A stretch of 64,000 nt of DNA, taken from the NCBI GenBank assembly GCA_902812345.1, contig CADDZM010000002.1, positions 1 through 64,000 of the forward strand, read 5' to 3'. The notes under the pieces are model-generated. The model was not told the DNA's origin. It was given only the letters and a program-made list of their open reading frames with translations, and searched no databases. A program made the translations under genes and the position numbers. Origin of the DNA: Chloroflexota bacterium. GTDB taxonomy: Bacteria; Chloroflexota; Chloroflexia; Chloroheliales; Chloroheliaceae. This document shows, one piece after another, positions 9,722-17,979 of the stretch. The stretch's first letter is position 1; each line of letters opens with the position of its first letter.

Positions 9722-10912
9722 GTGGAAAGCACAAAGACGGATATTTTTAGCCCAACCGCCGCCATTGAATTAACCCAAAAGCTGGTGCAGATTCCCAGCG
9801 AAAACCCGACCGGCGACGAGATAGCGGTGGGCCGCTACATCGCGGAGTGGCTGCGCGAACACGATATTGAAACCGAAGTGCGACCGGTCGAAGGCGAACG
9901 GGCGAATATTCTCGGCCGGGTACGCGGGGCAGGCGGGCCGCCCCTGATTTTTCTCGCGCACCTGGATACGGTGCCAATCGGGGAACGCCAGAAGTGGAAG
10001 CACGACCCTTTCGGGGCGGAAATCGAGGGCGAGTACATGTACGGCCGGGGCAGTTGCGACATGAAAAGCGGTACGGCAGCGGCTATGATTGCCCTGGCCC
10101 GCATCAAACAGAGCGGCCGCCGGCTAAACGGCGACCTGGTGCTGGCCTGCACCATTGACGAGGAAGAAGCCTTTATGAAAGGCTCAACCGCCCTGGGTAA
10201 AGAAAAAGCGGTGCCTTCCGACGCTTACATGCTCACGATGGAGCCGACCGGCTGCCAGCTTAATACCGCCCAGAAAGGCGCCTTCTGGTTTGAAGTGACT
10301 TTTCTAGGCCGGGGTGCGCACGCTGCCAACCCGCAAATCGGGGCTGATGCGAACAAAGCGATGGCCCACGCTATTCTCGGCTGGTACGATGCCGCCGAAA
10401 AGCTGGGCAATTCGATGGGAAAACCGCACCCGTTACTGGGCCGTCCCACCCTGATTGTGTCGCGCTTGCAGGGCGGCGTCAAGACTAACATTGTCTCGGA
10501 GATTTGCCGCTGCGAGATTGATATTCGGATACCGCCGCCCTTCAAGGGTGAAGATGCTCGCCGCCTGGTTGAGGAAGTCGCTAAAGCCGCCGCCGAAAAG
10601 GTGGGAGTTTCGTACAAAGTGGTCAACCAGTCGGCGGAACGGCCCCCGGCGGAATGCCCGGCCGGCTCGCCGCTACTGGGCGCTTTTGATAAAGCCTACG
10701 AAAAAGTAACCGCCAAAACGGCCGCGCACCTGGGCTTTCTGGCGTATACCGACGCCGCGATGCTGGCCCACCTGACCGGCAACCAGCAGGCGGTCGTCTT
10801 TGGCCCCGGTCTGCTAAGCGACGCGCACACGACGGACGAAAAGGTTGAGGTAGCCCAGATTATCACGGCCACGGACATCCTTGAGCAAACGGCGCTGAAT
10901 TTGCTCGGCTAA
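9722..10912 (+). CDS. M20 family metallopeptidase (ArgE/DapE/ACY1-like)
   Basis: A 396-residue cytosolic zinc hydrolase of the M20 family, which cleaves N-acyl amino acids or small peptides. Visible signatures are AHLDTVP (first metal His, with Asp), GRGSCDMKSG (bridging Asp), DEEEAF (catalytic and metal Glu pair) and a C-terminal SDAHTTDE that supplies the last His. The dimerisation lid domain lies between about residues 180 and 300. The start is GTG at 9722, preceded by AAGGAGAG. The gene follows the YYY genes by 30 bp and may be in the same transcript. Motifs alone do not separate succinyl-diaminopimelate desuccinylase, acetylornithine deacetylase or a general dipeptidase, so no symbol is given. 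Confidence 0.88.
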   Translation: MESTKTDIFSPTAAIELTQKLVQIPSENPTGDEIAVGRYIAEWLREHDIETEVRPVEGERANILGRVRGAGGPPLIFLAHLDTVPIGERQKWKHDPFGAEIEGEYMYGRGSCDMKSGTAAAMIALARIKQSGRRLNGDLVLACTIDEEEAFMKGSTALGKEKAVPSDAYMLTMEPTGCQLNTAQKGAFWFEVTFLGRGAHAANPQIGADANKAMAHAILGWYDAAEKLGNSMGKPHPLLGRPTLIVSRLQGGVKTNIVSEICRCEIDIRIPPPFKGEDARRLVEEVAKAAAEKVGVSYKVVNQSAERPPAECPAGSPLLGAFDKAYEKVTAKTAAHLGFLAYTDAAMLAHLTGNQQAVVFGPGLLSDAHTTDEKVEVAQIITATDILEQTALNLLG

Positions 10913-10977
10913 CCTGTAAACTATTAAAATAAAGCCGCCTGAAAACCCGCGCTGCTTTTGATTTAACCGAGAAATTT

Positions 10978-12750
10978 ATGCCCGACCAGCCTGAAGAACA
11001 ACCGCCTGGGGCGGTGGCCGAGGAAGAACAGCCTGAAACCAGCCCGGCTGAACCAAACTCGCCCGACCTTCCGGCCCACTCGCAAACTAACCTGTCCCGC
11101 TCCCAGTTGAGGGCGGCTATCCGGTCGGTTTACCGTTCCCCACACCCGGCTGTCGTTGAGCCGGAACCGGAGCCAAAAATCCCGCCCAGCCCTTATGGAG
11201 AAGCATTTTCTCAGCCCGACGAAGGACCAACCCAACTCGTCGAGGAATATTCGATACCTGCCCCGGCTGAATTTTCACCCGCAGAAGAAAAGCCGGGCAA
11301 CCCCACCCCCAAAGAGCCGCTCGAAACCTCGCCGCAAGATTCTTTTCCTCGGAAAGAAGCGGTTTTCCCGCACCCGGCCGATGAAGTTTTTTTTGAAGTG
11401 CCGTTTGAAGAAACAGGCCCCAATCCAACCCTGGCGGAAGAGCCAACCCTTTCAACGGTCGAGCTTGAAACCTATGCCCACGCCCCTGAACCTCCTGAAG
11501 AGTCGGAAAACCAATCGGAAACGCCCCTCGGAGATGAACTGGAAAGGGCCGCTAAAGCCCAGGCGCTTATCGCTAAAGCCCGGTTGTATGCCCGGCATGG
11601 TCAGTTAGACCTGGCCCGCACGCTGTTCGGCCAGGCTATTACGCAGGATCCGGCCAACGCCGAAGCCTGGACCTGGCTGGGCGGCCTGCTGGCCGATGTC
11701 AACCTGGAGCGAGCGAAAGTTTGCCTGAGTCGGGCTCTCGAACTGGACCCCACCAGCGAAAGGGCCAACCGGGGACTGGCCGAGGTCAATAAAAGGCTTG
11801 AAGAACGGAGCCGCAAGCAAGCGGAAGCGACCGAGAGCCGGGCGATTGTGTTAGCCCGACCGGAAATAAGAATCGGCCTGGAAGAAGTTATTGACCGGCA
11901 GCGGCAGAAAGGCATCGAACCGGACCCGGAAAGTATTCCGCTCGGCGGCGCCCGCTTCGGCCCGGCTATCGAGAGCGGCGAGCTTAAAGCGTATCAATAT
12001 GGACGGCCCCGGCTGGGGAAAGTGCCGGTGGCGATTGGGTTAATCGTGCTGGTCGGTATCATCGCGGCGCTAATCTGGCTGGGTCCGCTCAGTCACGGTA
12101 ATTCCGAGACTCCGAGTTCGGACTTTTACGCGGGTGGTACCGGGCAGGCCGGTTCCAGTTTACCGGGCATCCTGGTTCAGACCCGGGTCGCGGCGGCCTC
12201 CCAGGGCGCGCCGTTCAGCAGCGATGAAACTTTCGCCCTGAAAATCCGGCTGGAAATAGATAAGTATAACCGCTTTTCCCTGACCGCCCGCGACCTGCGG
12301 TCGCAGATCCAGAGCGGCAAAATCACCTGGGAGCAATACGCCAGGTCGAGCAAGCAACTCCAGGCGGATATTAAGGCCGAAAAAAAGCCGCTGGACAACT
12401 TGGCCGTGGAAACCACCCCGAACCTGATTCAGGTTTACCGGGAACTGCAAAACATCGCCTCTATCACCAATAACGCGATAGACTTTACCGTTAGCGGCAT
12501 TGACAACACCAGTCCGGAAGACCTTGAAGAAGGCAATCGCCAGTTTAACGACGCGGCCCGCCACCTGACCGACTTGCTCGGCCTGCTCAACCGCCAGATG
12601 CCGCTGCCCGGCGCGACCCCCAACTCGAACCTGGAAACTCCGTCCCCGACCTTGCCGGTTTCGACAGGGGCTTTCCCGGAAAGGCCCAGCCCCGGAACAC
12701 CAGAACCAACAGCCACGCCCCGCACGGCTGCTACGCCGACCCCTAAATAA
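10978..12750 (+). CDS. TPR protein with a single membrane anchor
   Basis: A 590-residue protein. Residues about 1-185 are acidic, proline-rich and disordered. About 190-275 hold TPR-like helices (one clear repeat contains ARTLFGQAITQDPANAEAW). A membrane helix lies near 343-365 (VPVAIGLIVLVGIIAALIWL), followed by an external alpha-helical region and a Thr/Pro-rich tail. The layout suggests a cytoplasmic TPR scaffold tethered to the membrane, with an extracytoplasmic domain of unknown role. The nearest family could not be named. ATG start, 65 bp after the M20 gene on the same strand. Confidence 0.75.
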   Translation: MPDQPEEQPPGAVAEEEQPETSPAEPNSPDLPAHSQTNLSRSQLRAAIRSVYRSPHPAVVEPEPEPKIPPSPYGEAFSQPDEGPTQLVEEYSIPAPAEFSPAEEKPGNPTPKEPLETSPQDSFPRKEAVFPHPADEVFFEVPFEETGPNPTLAEEPTLSTVELETYAHAPEPPEESENQSETPLGDELERAAKAQALIAKARLYARHGQLDLARTLFGQAITQDPANAEAWTWLGGLLADVNLERAKVCLSRALELDPTSERANRGLAEVNKRLEERSRKQAEATESRAIVLARPEIRIGLEEVIDRQRQKGIEPDPESIPLGGARFGPAIESGELKAYQYGRPRLGKVPVAIGLIVLVGIIAALIWLGPLSHGNSETPSSDFYAGGTGQAGSSLPGILVQTRVAAASQGAPFSSDETFALKIRLEIDKYNRFSLTARDLRSQIQSGKITWEQYARSSKQLQADIKAEKKPLDNLAVETTPNLIQVYRELQNIASITNNAIDFTVSGIDNTSPEDLEEGNRQFNDAARHLTDLLGLLNRQMPLPGATPNSNLETPSPTLPVSTGAFPERPSPGTPEPTATPRTAATPTPK

Positions 12751-12854
12751 TTATTTGACCCTCTTCCGAGTCAAGCTGCCCGACAGTTCGCCCTTCTTTG
12801 ATAAGGGAACCACAGTTCTTTACTCATAATTCTGGATGATTTAAGATTTCTGCC

Positions 12855-13741
12855 TTAAACTCGCTCGGCGAAGGCCCGCACCGGGAAAGTGCCGACCCCC
12901 TCGAACTTTGGCGGAATGGCGCTAAACCGGAAGCCTTCATCGGGCAGCTGTTCGAGCCGGGTTAAATGCTCGACAATTAAAATCCCGGCGCCCAGCAGAG
13001 TCGTGTGGACCGGACGGGTGTTAGGATGGGTGTCGTCAATGTTATGCGAATCAATGCCGACCAGCCGCGCGCCCGCTTTCGCCAGAAATTCGGCGGCCTC
13101 GCCGGTTAAAAAGGGATGGTTATCGTAATAGGCTTCGCTGTTCCAGTGTTTGTCCCAGCCGGTATGCACCAGGACGGCTTTTCCCCGGATTTCTTTGGTT
13201 TGAAAATATTCCGGGCCAATCGCTAGAGTGCCTGGGTCGGCCCTGACCACAATCCCTTCGAGGTTCGCGAGGCTTTGGAGGGTTAACGCGGCTAAATCCG
13301 CGCCGTCAGCGTAGCGGTGGAACGGGCTGTCGAGGTAAGTGCCGGTGTTGCTGACCATCTCGATTTTGCCGATTTGAAACTCGGTGCCGGGCGCGTAACG
13401 GCTTTTTGAAGCTTCCCGGCTGAGATAGTCGCAGATAATGGGCGCGGGTAAGTCACCAGGCCGTCGCGAATGGTGTGACTGAGGTCAAGCAGGGTTTCGG
13501 GGCTATCACTCTCCGCGTTGACAGGCCGGCGCTTGTGCGGCTCGGTGATACCGCGCTTGTTGAGGATGCGTACCTCCCCGACCATAAGCAGGCGCATATC
13601 CTTGACGATATAACCGGCCAGTTCGCGGTCGGAAATGTCGTCCCCGGCGATATCAAGCCGGAAATCCTGGCCCTGAATGCCGCCGCCGTTGGTAAAATCT
13701 ATCTCGAAATCGAAAACTACCCTTTTAACCTCTTCGCTCAT
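12855..13741 (-). pseudogene. Cyclase (kynurenine formamidase-like) gene with a frameshift
   Basis: The gene starts at ATG 13741 (MSEEVKRV) after GAAGGAG and reads leftward. The N-terminal part has a small extra domain containing ILNKRGITEPHKR. The metal-dependent cyclase/hydrolase domain follows, entered by LLDLSHTIRDGLVTYP. Near 13440 the frame breaks. The next frame continues the expected protein (IICDYLSREASKSRYAPGTE, then MVSNTGTYLDSPFHRYADG with the HxxxxD-type metal motif) to 12855. One or more bases equal to 1 modulo 3 are missing. Family members hydrolyse N-formylkynurenine or related amides and esters. As written the product would be two fragments, so the gene is broken unless the shift is an assembly error. 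It lies 17 bp after ggt in the same direction. Confidence 0.8.
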
Positions 13742-13758
13742 GGTTTCTCCTTCTAAAA

Positions 13759-15378
13759 CTAGAACCCCATGGCGCACCCATCCCCGCGCGGGTCGCTGCC
13801 GCCCCAGAGGACGCCGTTGGGGTCGCGCCGGATTATCTGGCCGAGACCAAAGGTGGCATTGCGGAGCGGCCCGGTAACTTCCGGGATTATCTGGTGGCCC
13901 ATCAGGGCTAATTGGCCTGCCACGACCGGCGGTAGTCCCTGTTCCAGCAGGACTATACCCGAAGCCCGACCGCCTTCGATACGAAAACGGGGCCGGTCCA
14001 GGGCCGCCTGGGGGTCAAGCCCGTCATCTACTAGATTGACCAGCATTTGCAAGTGGCCCTGCGGCTGCATATAACCGGCCATTACGCCGAACGGGCCGTA
14101 GAGCGAGCCGTCGGCCTCGTTAGTGAGCATGCCCGGAATGATAGTGTGGTAAGGCCGCTTGCCGGGAGCCAGGGCGTTCGGATGGTTGGGGTCGGTCGAG
14201 AAAGACGCGCCCCGGTTGTGGATGGCAAAACCAAGTCCGGCCGGAACAATCCCGGTGCCGAAACTGGCGCTGATGCTGTTAATGAAAGAACAGGCGTTGC
14301 CCGCGCCGTCCACCGCGCAGAAATAAACCGTGTCCGACCCGGCCACCGGAACGCCCCGGGTGCGGTCAAGCACCGCTTTCGCGGGGTCAATCAGGCGGCG
14401 GCGCTCGGCAGCGTACGACTTTGAAAGTAGTCCTTGCAGGGGAATTTCAAAGAACTTGGGGTCGGAAACGTACCAGGCCGTATCGGCGAAAGCCAGCCGC
14501 ATGGCTTCAATCAAAAGGTGCCAGCGTTCAACGCCCAGCGGGTCCTGGTCCGAAAGGTCGAACCCTTCGAGGACGTTCAGGGCCAGTAAAGCCGCCAGAC
14601 CCTGGCCGTTCGGCGGGCATTCCCAGACCCGCATGCCCCGGTAAACCGTACTGATAGGCGTTTCCCAAGTAGAAGTGTGCGCGGCCATATCTTCGACAGT
14701 CATGACGCCGCCCGCCGCCTGGACCGCCTCGACCACTTTCCGGCCCAATTCGCCCTTGTAGAAAGCGTCTTTGCCGCCCTCGGCCACCAGCCGCATGCCG
14801 CGGGCCAGGTCTTTATTGACAAAAATCTCGCCAGCCGCCGGGCCGACCCCGCCAGGCAGCAAGGCCGGACCGCCAAAGCTGTTGCGGAGCTTTTGCTGGC
14901 CGAACTCCCGCCAGAAATGAGCCGTGATAGGCCCAACCGGGAAGCCTTCCTCAGCCAACCGGATAGCCGGGGCTAAAACCTCGGCCAGCGGCATAGTGCC
15001 GTGCTTTTCAAGAAAGTCGCACCACCCGGCCACCGTCCCCGGCACCGTGGCGGTATGGGCGTGATAAGGCGGCAAACCTTCCAACCCCTGTTCTTTGAGG
15101 AGGTCGAGCGAAAGAGCCTGGGGCGCCCGGCCCGACCCGTTCAGGGCGGTAATCTGACCGGTTTTGGCCTCGTAAAAAAGCGCGAAACAATCTCCGCCAA
15201 GCCCGGTCGAATACGGCTCGGTAACACCCAGGGCCGCCGCCGTCGCAACTGCCGCATCGGCTGCGTTGCCGCCCTGCATCAAAATGAATAATCCGGCCTG
15301 AGTCGCCAGCGGTTGGCTGGAAGCAACCATGCCGCGCCGAGCTAAAAATGGAGAACGGTTTGATTTGAAAAATAGCAT
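13759..15378 (-). CDS. ggt: Gamma-glutamyltransferase family protein
   Basis: A 539-residue Ntn-hydrolase of the gamma-glutamyltransferase family, which transfers or hydrolyses gamma-glutamyl groups of glutathione-like compounds. The precursor is expected to cleave itself before a Thr; the matching site here is the Thr of SDTVYFCAVD near residue 355. ARRGMVASSQPLATQAG and GGNAADAAVA near the N-terminus, and the glycine-rich GTGIVPAGLGFAIHNRG after the nucleophile, are typical. No signal peptide is visible, so it is probably cytosolic. The start at 15378 follows GAGGAAAAG. It heads a leftward pair with the frameshifted cyclase. Confidence 0.9.
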   Translation of the reverse strand: MLFFKSNRSPFLARRGMVASSQPLATQAGLFILMQGGNAADAAVATAAALGVTEPYSTGLGGDCFALFYEAKTGQITALNGSGRAPQALSLDLLKEQGLEGLPPYHAHTATVPGTVAGWCDFLEKHGTMPLAEVLAPAIRLAEEGFPVGPITAHFWREFGQQKLRNSFGGPALLPGGVGPAAGEIFVNKDLARGMRLVAEGGKDAFYKGELGRKVVEAVQAAGGVMTVEDMAAHTSTWETPISTVYRGMRVWECPPNGQGLAALLALNVLEGFDLSDQDPLGVERWHLLIEAMRLAFADTAWYVSDPKFFEIPLQGLLSKSYAAERRRLIDPAKAVLDRTRGVPVAGSDTVYFCAVDGAGNACSFINSISASFGTGIVPAGLGFAIHNRGASFSTDPNHPNALAPGKRPYHTIIPGMLTNEADGSLYGPFGVMAGYMQPQGHLQMLVNLVDDGLDPQAALDRPRFRIEGGRASGIVLLEQGLPPVVAGQLALMGHQIIPEVTGPLRNATFGLGQIIRRDPNGVLWGGSDPRGDGCAMGF

Positions 15379-15399
15379 CTCTTTTCCTCAAAACTAAAA

Positions 15400-15894
15400 T
15401 TAAACCAGACTATAGCTCCAACTGACCGGGTGGCCGTCCCGGTACGGCATAATACCATGAAAGGTGCGGGTATCTTCCCCGAAAACAAAAGGCAGAAAAT
15501 AGCGGTCGCCTTCCCAGAGCGGCAAATCAAAAGCTAGCAGCCGGGAGAGCGGCACCCATTCGAGCGTGCCTTCGTGGTTGGAGGTGTAGGGCGTGCCGGT
15601 CCAACCGTCAATCCGAAAGATAAAGCCCAGCCAATCCTCGCCGTTTTTGCCAAAGCCCGGCCAGCTTATAGTGCCCCGCAGTTTAAGGTCGGTTATCTCG
15701 ATTCCGGCTTCTTCCCGCAGTTCACGGATTAGCCCGGCGGCCACATCTTCGTCCGGTTCGAGCTTGCCGCCCAGACCGTTATACTTGCCCAGGTGCAAAT
15801 CATCGGGCCGGGAGTTGCGGTGAATCATCAAGACCTGCTGTCCGTCCGGCGACATTATATAACCAAGGGTGCCTATTATCGGCGTATATGCCAT
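15400..15894 (-). CDS. NUDIX hydrolase (MutT/8-oxo-dGTPase-like)
   Basis: A 164-residue NUDIX protein. The signature GGKLEPDEDVAAGLIRELRE continuing into EAGIEI is complete, with the REXXEE metal-binding glutamates as RELREEAG. The start at 15894 (MAYTPIIGTLGYI) is chosen because AGGAG lies just upstream and the frame before it is non-coding and contains heptad repeats. It resembles 8-oxo-dGTP diphosphatases, which hydrolyse damaged nucleotides, but the substrate cannot be fixed from sequence. Its stop is 22 bp before the ggt start, so it may lead that leftward operon. Confidence 0.9.
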   Translation of the reverse strand: MAYTPIIGTLGYIMSPDGQQVLMIHRNSRPDDLHLGKYNGLGGKLEPDEDVAAGLIRELREEAGIEITDLKLRGTISWPGFGKNGEDWLGFIFRIDGWTGTPYTSNHEGTLEWVPLSRLLAFDLPLWEGDRYFLPFVFGEDTRTFHGIMPYRDGHPVSWSYSLV

Positions 15895-15920
15895 AGAACT
15901 CCTATTGTAGAACGAAACAA

Positions 15921-16026
15921 CGTTCAACGTTGAATGTTGTTTTAACCTATAAAACCTGTAAAAGAACAATTTTGAAAGCAGGGTTTGATTTTCCCACGTT
16001 TTACGTTCAACCTTCAACATTTAACG
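15921..16026. repeat. Degenerate heptad repeats of the form N(G/A)TT(G/A)AA
   Basis: Two clusters lie between the NUDIX and PadR genes. On the plus strand at 15921-15941 the heptads are CGTTCAA, CGTTGAA, TGTTGTT; they contain the perfect palindrome TTCAACGTTGAA (15923-15934). On the minus strand from 16026 to 15999 the heptads are CGTTAAA, TGTTGAA, GGTTGAA, CGTAAAA. A matching cluster lies at 36736-36763. Confidence 0.65.
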
Positions 16027-16066
16027 CGGTTTTCTCTATTCTAACAAATTACTAACACAAAGCCTA

Positions 16067-16112
16067 TTGACAGAAAAGCTATATGTATTTACTATATGAC
16101 TGTGACATATAG
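16067..16112 (+). promoter_or_regulatory. Sigma-70-type promoter with palindromic operator for padR
   Basis: TTGACA (16067-16072), a 17-bp spacer and TACTAT (16090-16095) form a near-ideal housekeeping promoter. CTATATG at 16092-16098 and CATATAG at 16106-16112 form a perfect 7-bp inverted repeat with a 7-bp spacer, overlapping the -10 box. A third CTATATG half-site lies at 16079-16085. PadR proteins often repress their own promoters through such AT-rich dyads, so autoregulation is inferred. Confidence 0.75.
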
Positions 16113-16156
16113 CAAGAGCATAAGGGATGTCCTGAAACGGGGAAGGAGAAAAGATT

Positions 16157-16708
16157 TTGCATCATGGATTTGGCGGCCCGACCTGGAGTAGAGGAAGAGG
16201 ACCAGGTGGACCCGGCCCGGATTGGCCCGGCGGCGGGCCTGGTGGTCACGGACCCAGGTGGCCCGGTGGTGGCGGAGGCAGACGCGGCGGGTGGTTTATG
16301 CAACCGCCGATGTGGGGATTTTTACAGCCCTGCCTGCTGCTGCTACTCAAAGAAAGCCCCAAACACGGCTATAGCCTGATGGAAGAATTAAGCAAGCGAA
16401 AATTATTAGGCCAGGACGTGGATGTCGGAAATTTGTACCGGACTTTACGCCGGATGGAGGGGGAAGGCCTGGTTGAGTCGACCTGGAGCGAACAAAGCAC
16501 CGGCCCGAACAAACGTATTTACCGGGTTACTCCCAACGGCGACGAAAGTTTAATGTTCTGGGCGGCGGCTCTCGAACAGCGGACTTCTATGATATACAAT
16601 TTCCTGACCGAATTTCACCGGATTGCGGACAACACGGGCCAGCCCGGACCTGGCTCCAACTCTAACTCAACCCGGGAACCATTCCTGGGCGAGGACAACC
16701 CGATTTAG
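16157..16708 (+). CDS. PadR family transcriptional regulator with Gly/Arg/Trp-rich N-terminus
   Basis: A 183-residue regulator. Residues about 1-52 are low-complexity, rich in Gly, Pro, Arg and Trp. Residues about 55-140 are the PadR winged helix, with LLLLKESPKHGYSLMEEL, then GNLYRTLRRMEGEGLVES for the recognition helix region, and RIYRVTPNG for the wing. A short C-terminal helix (about 140-165) would give dimerisation. The start is TTG at 16157 behind GGAAGGAG. It lies just behind a strong promoter with a dyad, which suggests self-repression. PadR proteins usually sense small phenolic or drug-like ligands; no ligand can be named here. It is followed 59 bp later by the low-complexity protein and is probably co-transcribed with it. 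Confidence 0.9.
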   Translation: MHHGFGGPTWSRGRGPGGPGPDWPGGGPGGHGPRWPGGGGGRRGGWFMQPPMWGFLQPCLLLLLKESPKHGYSLMEELSKRKLLGQDVDVGNLYRTLRRMEGEGLVESTWSEQSTGPNKRIYRVTPNGDESLMFWAAALEQRTSMIYNFLTEFHRIADNTGQPGPGSNSNSTREPFLGEDNPI

Positions 16709-16767
16709 TTTAGCCTGCTAATGTCACAAGAAGTTTTTTATGAAAATGCAGGAAAGGAACGTTTACA

Positions 16768-17502
16768 ATGAACGAGTATAACGAACATTCACAAGAAGAA
16801 AATTACGGACAGAACCGGGGTTTTGGACCGGGATGGGACCCCGGCGGTAGAGGCTTTGGGCCGGGGTATGGTCGTGGACCCTGGCAGGGACCGCAGGGTT
16901 TTGGCCCCCAGGGTCCGCAAGGGCCGCAGGGTTACGGGCCTCAGAATTATGGCCCTGAACAGGGCTACGGTTACGGCCCGCAAGGTTACGTTTACGGCCC
17001 CCAGGGGCCACAGGGCTACGGTTACGGCCCCCAGCAGGGCTATGGACCGCAAGGCCAGGGCTATGGACCCGGCCAGGGTTTCGGACCGGGTTGGGGACCG
17101 CAGCAAGGCTCATGGGGCCGCGGACCTCGTGGGGGAGGTTTCGGGTTTGGTCCAGGCTTTGGCTTTGGGCCGGGCTTCCGGGGTTGGGGCCGTCGTCATG
17201 GTCACGGTCACGGACAGGGTTTCGGACCCGGTTTCGGCGGTTGGGGCTTTGGGCCAGGTTTCCAGGGTTTCGGTCCCGGCTTTCGGGGTTGGAAGCACCG
17301 CTTCTCGGTAGAAGACCGGATTGCCTTCCTGGAGAAAGCCGAAAGCTTCCTGGAAGAGCGCCTGGCCGGGGTCAAAGCTAAACTGGCCGAACTCCGCCAG
17401 AAACAGGGCCGGACTCCCGCCAATAAGGAAAGCAAACCTGAGGCTCCGGCGCAGCCCACTCCCCAGGACGGCACCCCGAACCCGGAAGGCACCAACCTTT
17501 AA
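16768..17502 (+). CDS. Gly/Pro/Gln/Tyr-rich low-complexity protein with C-terminal coiled coil
   Basis: A 244-residue protein not assigned to a family. Residues about 15-170 consist of irregular G-P-Q, Y-G-P-Q and F-G-P-G-W type repeats almost without aliphatic residues, dense in Tyr, Phe and Trp, with a small RRHGHGHG patch. Residues about 178-210 (FSVEDRIAFLEKAESFLEER and onward) form a probable coiled coil, followed by a charged, Pro-rich tail. The layout (glycine-rich front, short LEE-type coiled coil at the back) recalls small DUF5320-type proteins found beside PadR genes, but this is only a resemblance. No signal peptide or membrane helix. A good GAAAGGAAC site precedes the ATG. Aromatic, Gln-rich repeats like these can drive phase separation in eukaryotic proteins; whether that happens here is unknown. 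Confidence 0.8.
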   Translation: MNEYNEHSQEENYGQNRGFGPGWDPGGRGFGPGYGRGPWQGPQGFGPQGPQGPQGYGPQNYGPEQGYGYGPQGYVYGPQGPQGYGYGPQQGYGPQGQGYGPGQGFGPGWGPQQGSWGRGPRGGGFGFGPGFGFGPGFRGWGRRHGHGHGQGFGPGFGGWGFGPGFQGFGPGFRGWKHRFSVEDRIAFLEKAESFLEERLAGVKAKLAELRQKQGRTPANKESKPEAPAQPTPQDGTPNPEGTNL

Positions 17503-17524
17503 TTCCGGTTAGTCCTTAAAAACG

Positions 17525-17564
17525 AAAACCTGCTCTATCTTTTAAGGTAAGGCAGGTTTTTTTT
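17525..17564. terminator. Bidirectional terminator
   Basis: AAAACCTGC (17525-17533) pairs with GCAGGTTTT (17552-17560) around an 18-nt loop, followed by T8 on the plus strand and preceded by A4 for the minus strand. It separates the padR pair from the convergent aconitase X genes. Confidence 0.7.
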
Positions 17565-17979
17565 AAAAAATTTCTAAACGGCCATCAGGAGTCAGGCTGG
17601 CGCTTTCGCCGGTATGAGAGGCTGCCCACTCAAAGAAAGCGGGCGTAATAAGGCCCACCGGCACAGTCCGCGCGTAAAGCTCCTGGGCCAGGAGGGCGGC
17701 CAGGCACAAAATATGGTCCGGTTCAAGGGTTAAAATTCCGGCAGGCGCGGTGCGGTTGCGAATGGCTTCGAGCAAGACACCGCTGCCGCTGCTGCTTCCA
17801 CGGCTGCCCGGAAAGACCAGCACTTTACCTGCCAGGCGCTGTCCCGATAAGGGGTGCCGCCGGTCAATGACCTCACCGGAGTGCGCGTCATACCCGCCCC
17901 AGAAGCTTAGCGGTTGGTCAGTGAAAACCAATGGGCCGCTGGCCCCGGCCTCGACCAGCAATTTAAGGCTTAGTTCCAT
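17563..17979 (-). CDS. Aconitase X small (swivel) subunit, DUF126
   Basis: A 138-residue DUF126 protein, the small subunit of two-subunit aconitase X. The key loop PGSRGSSSGSGVLLEAIRNR, with its serine-rich active-site turn, is intact. The start is set at ATG 17979 (MELSLKLLVEAG), overlapping the end of the large-subunit gene by 10 bp, the usual translationally coupled arrangement. Together with the large subunit it makes a cytosolic Fe-S hydro-lyase. Known substrates for the family are cis-3-hydroxy-L-proline (bacteria) and mevalonate 5-phosphate (archaea); sequence by eye does not decide between them or a third substrate. Confidence 0.88.
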   Translation of the reverse strand: MELSLKLLVEAGASGPLVFTDQPLSFWGGYDAHSGEVIDRRHPLSGQRLAGKVLVFPGSRGSSSGSGVLLEAIRNRTAPAGILTLEPDHILCLAALLAQELYARTVPVGLITPAFFEWAASHTGESASLTPDGRLEIF

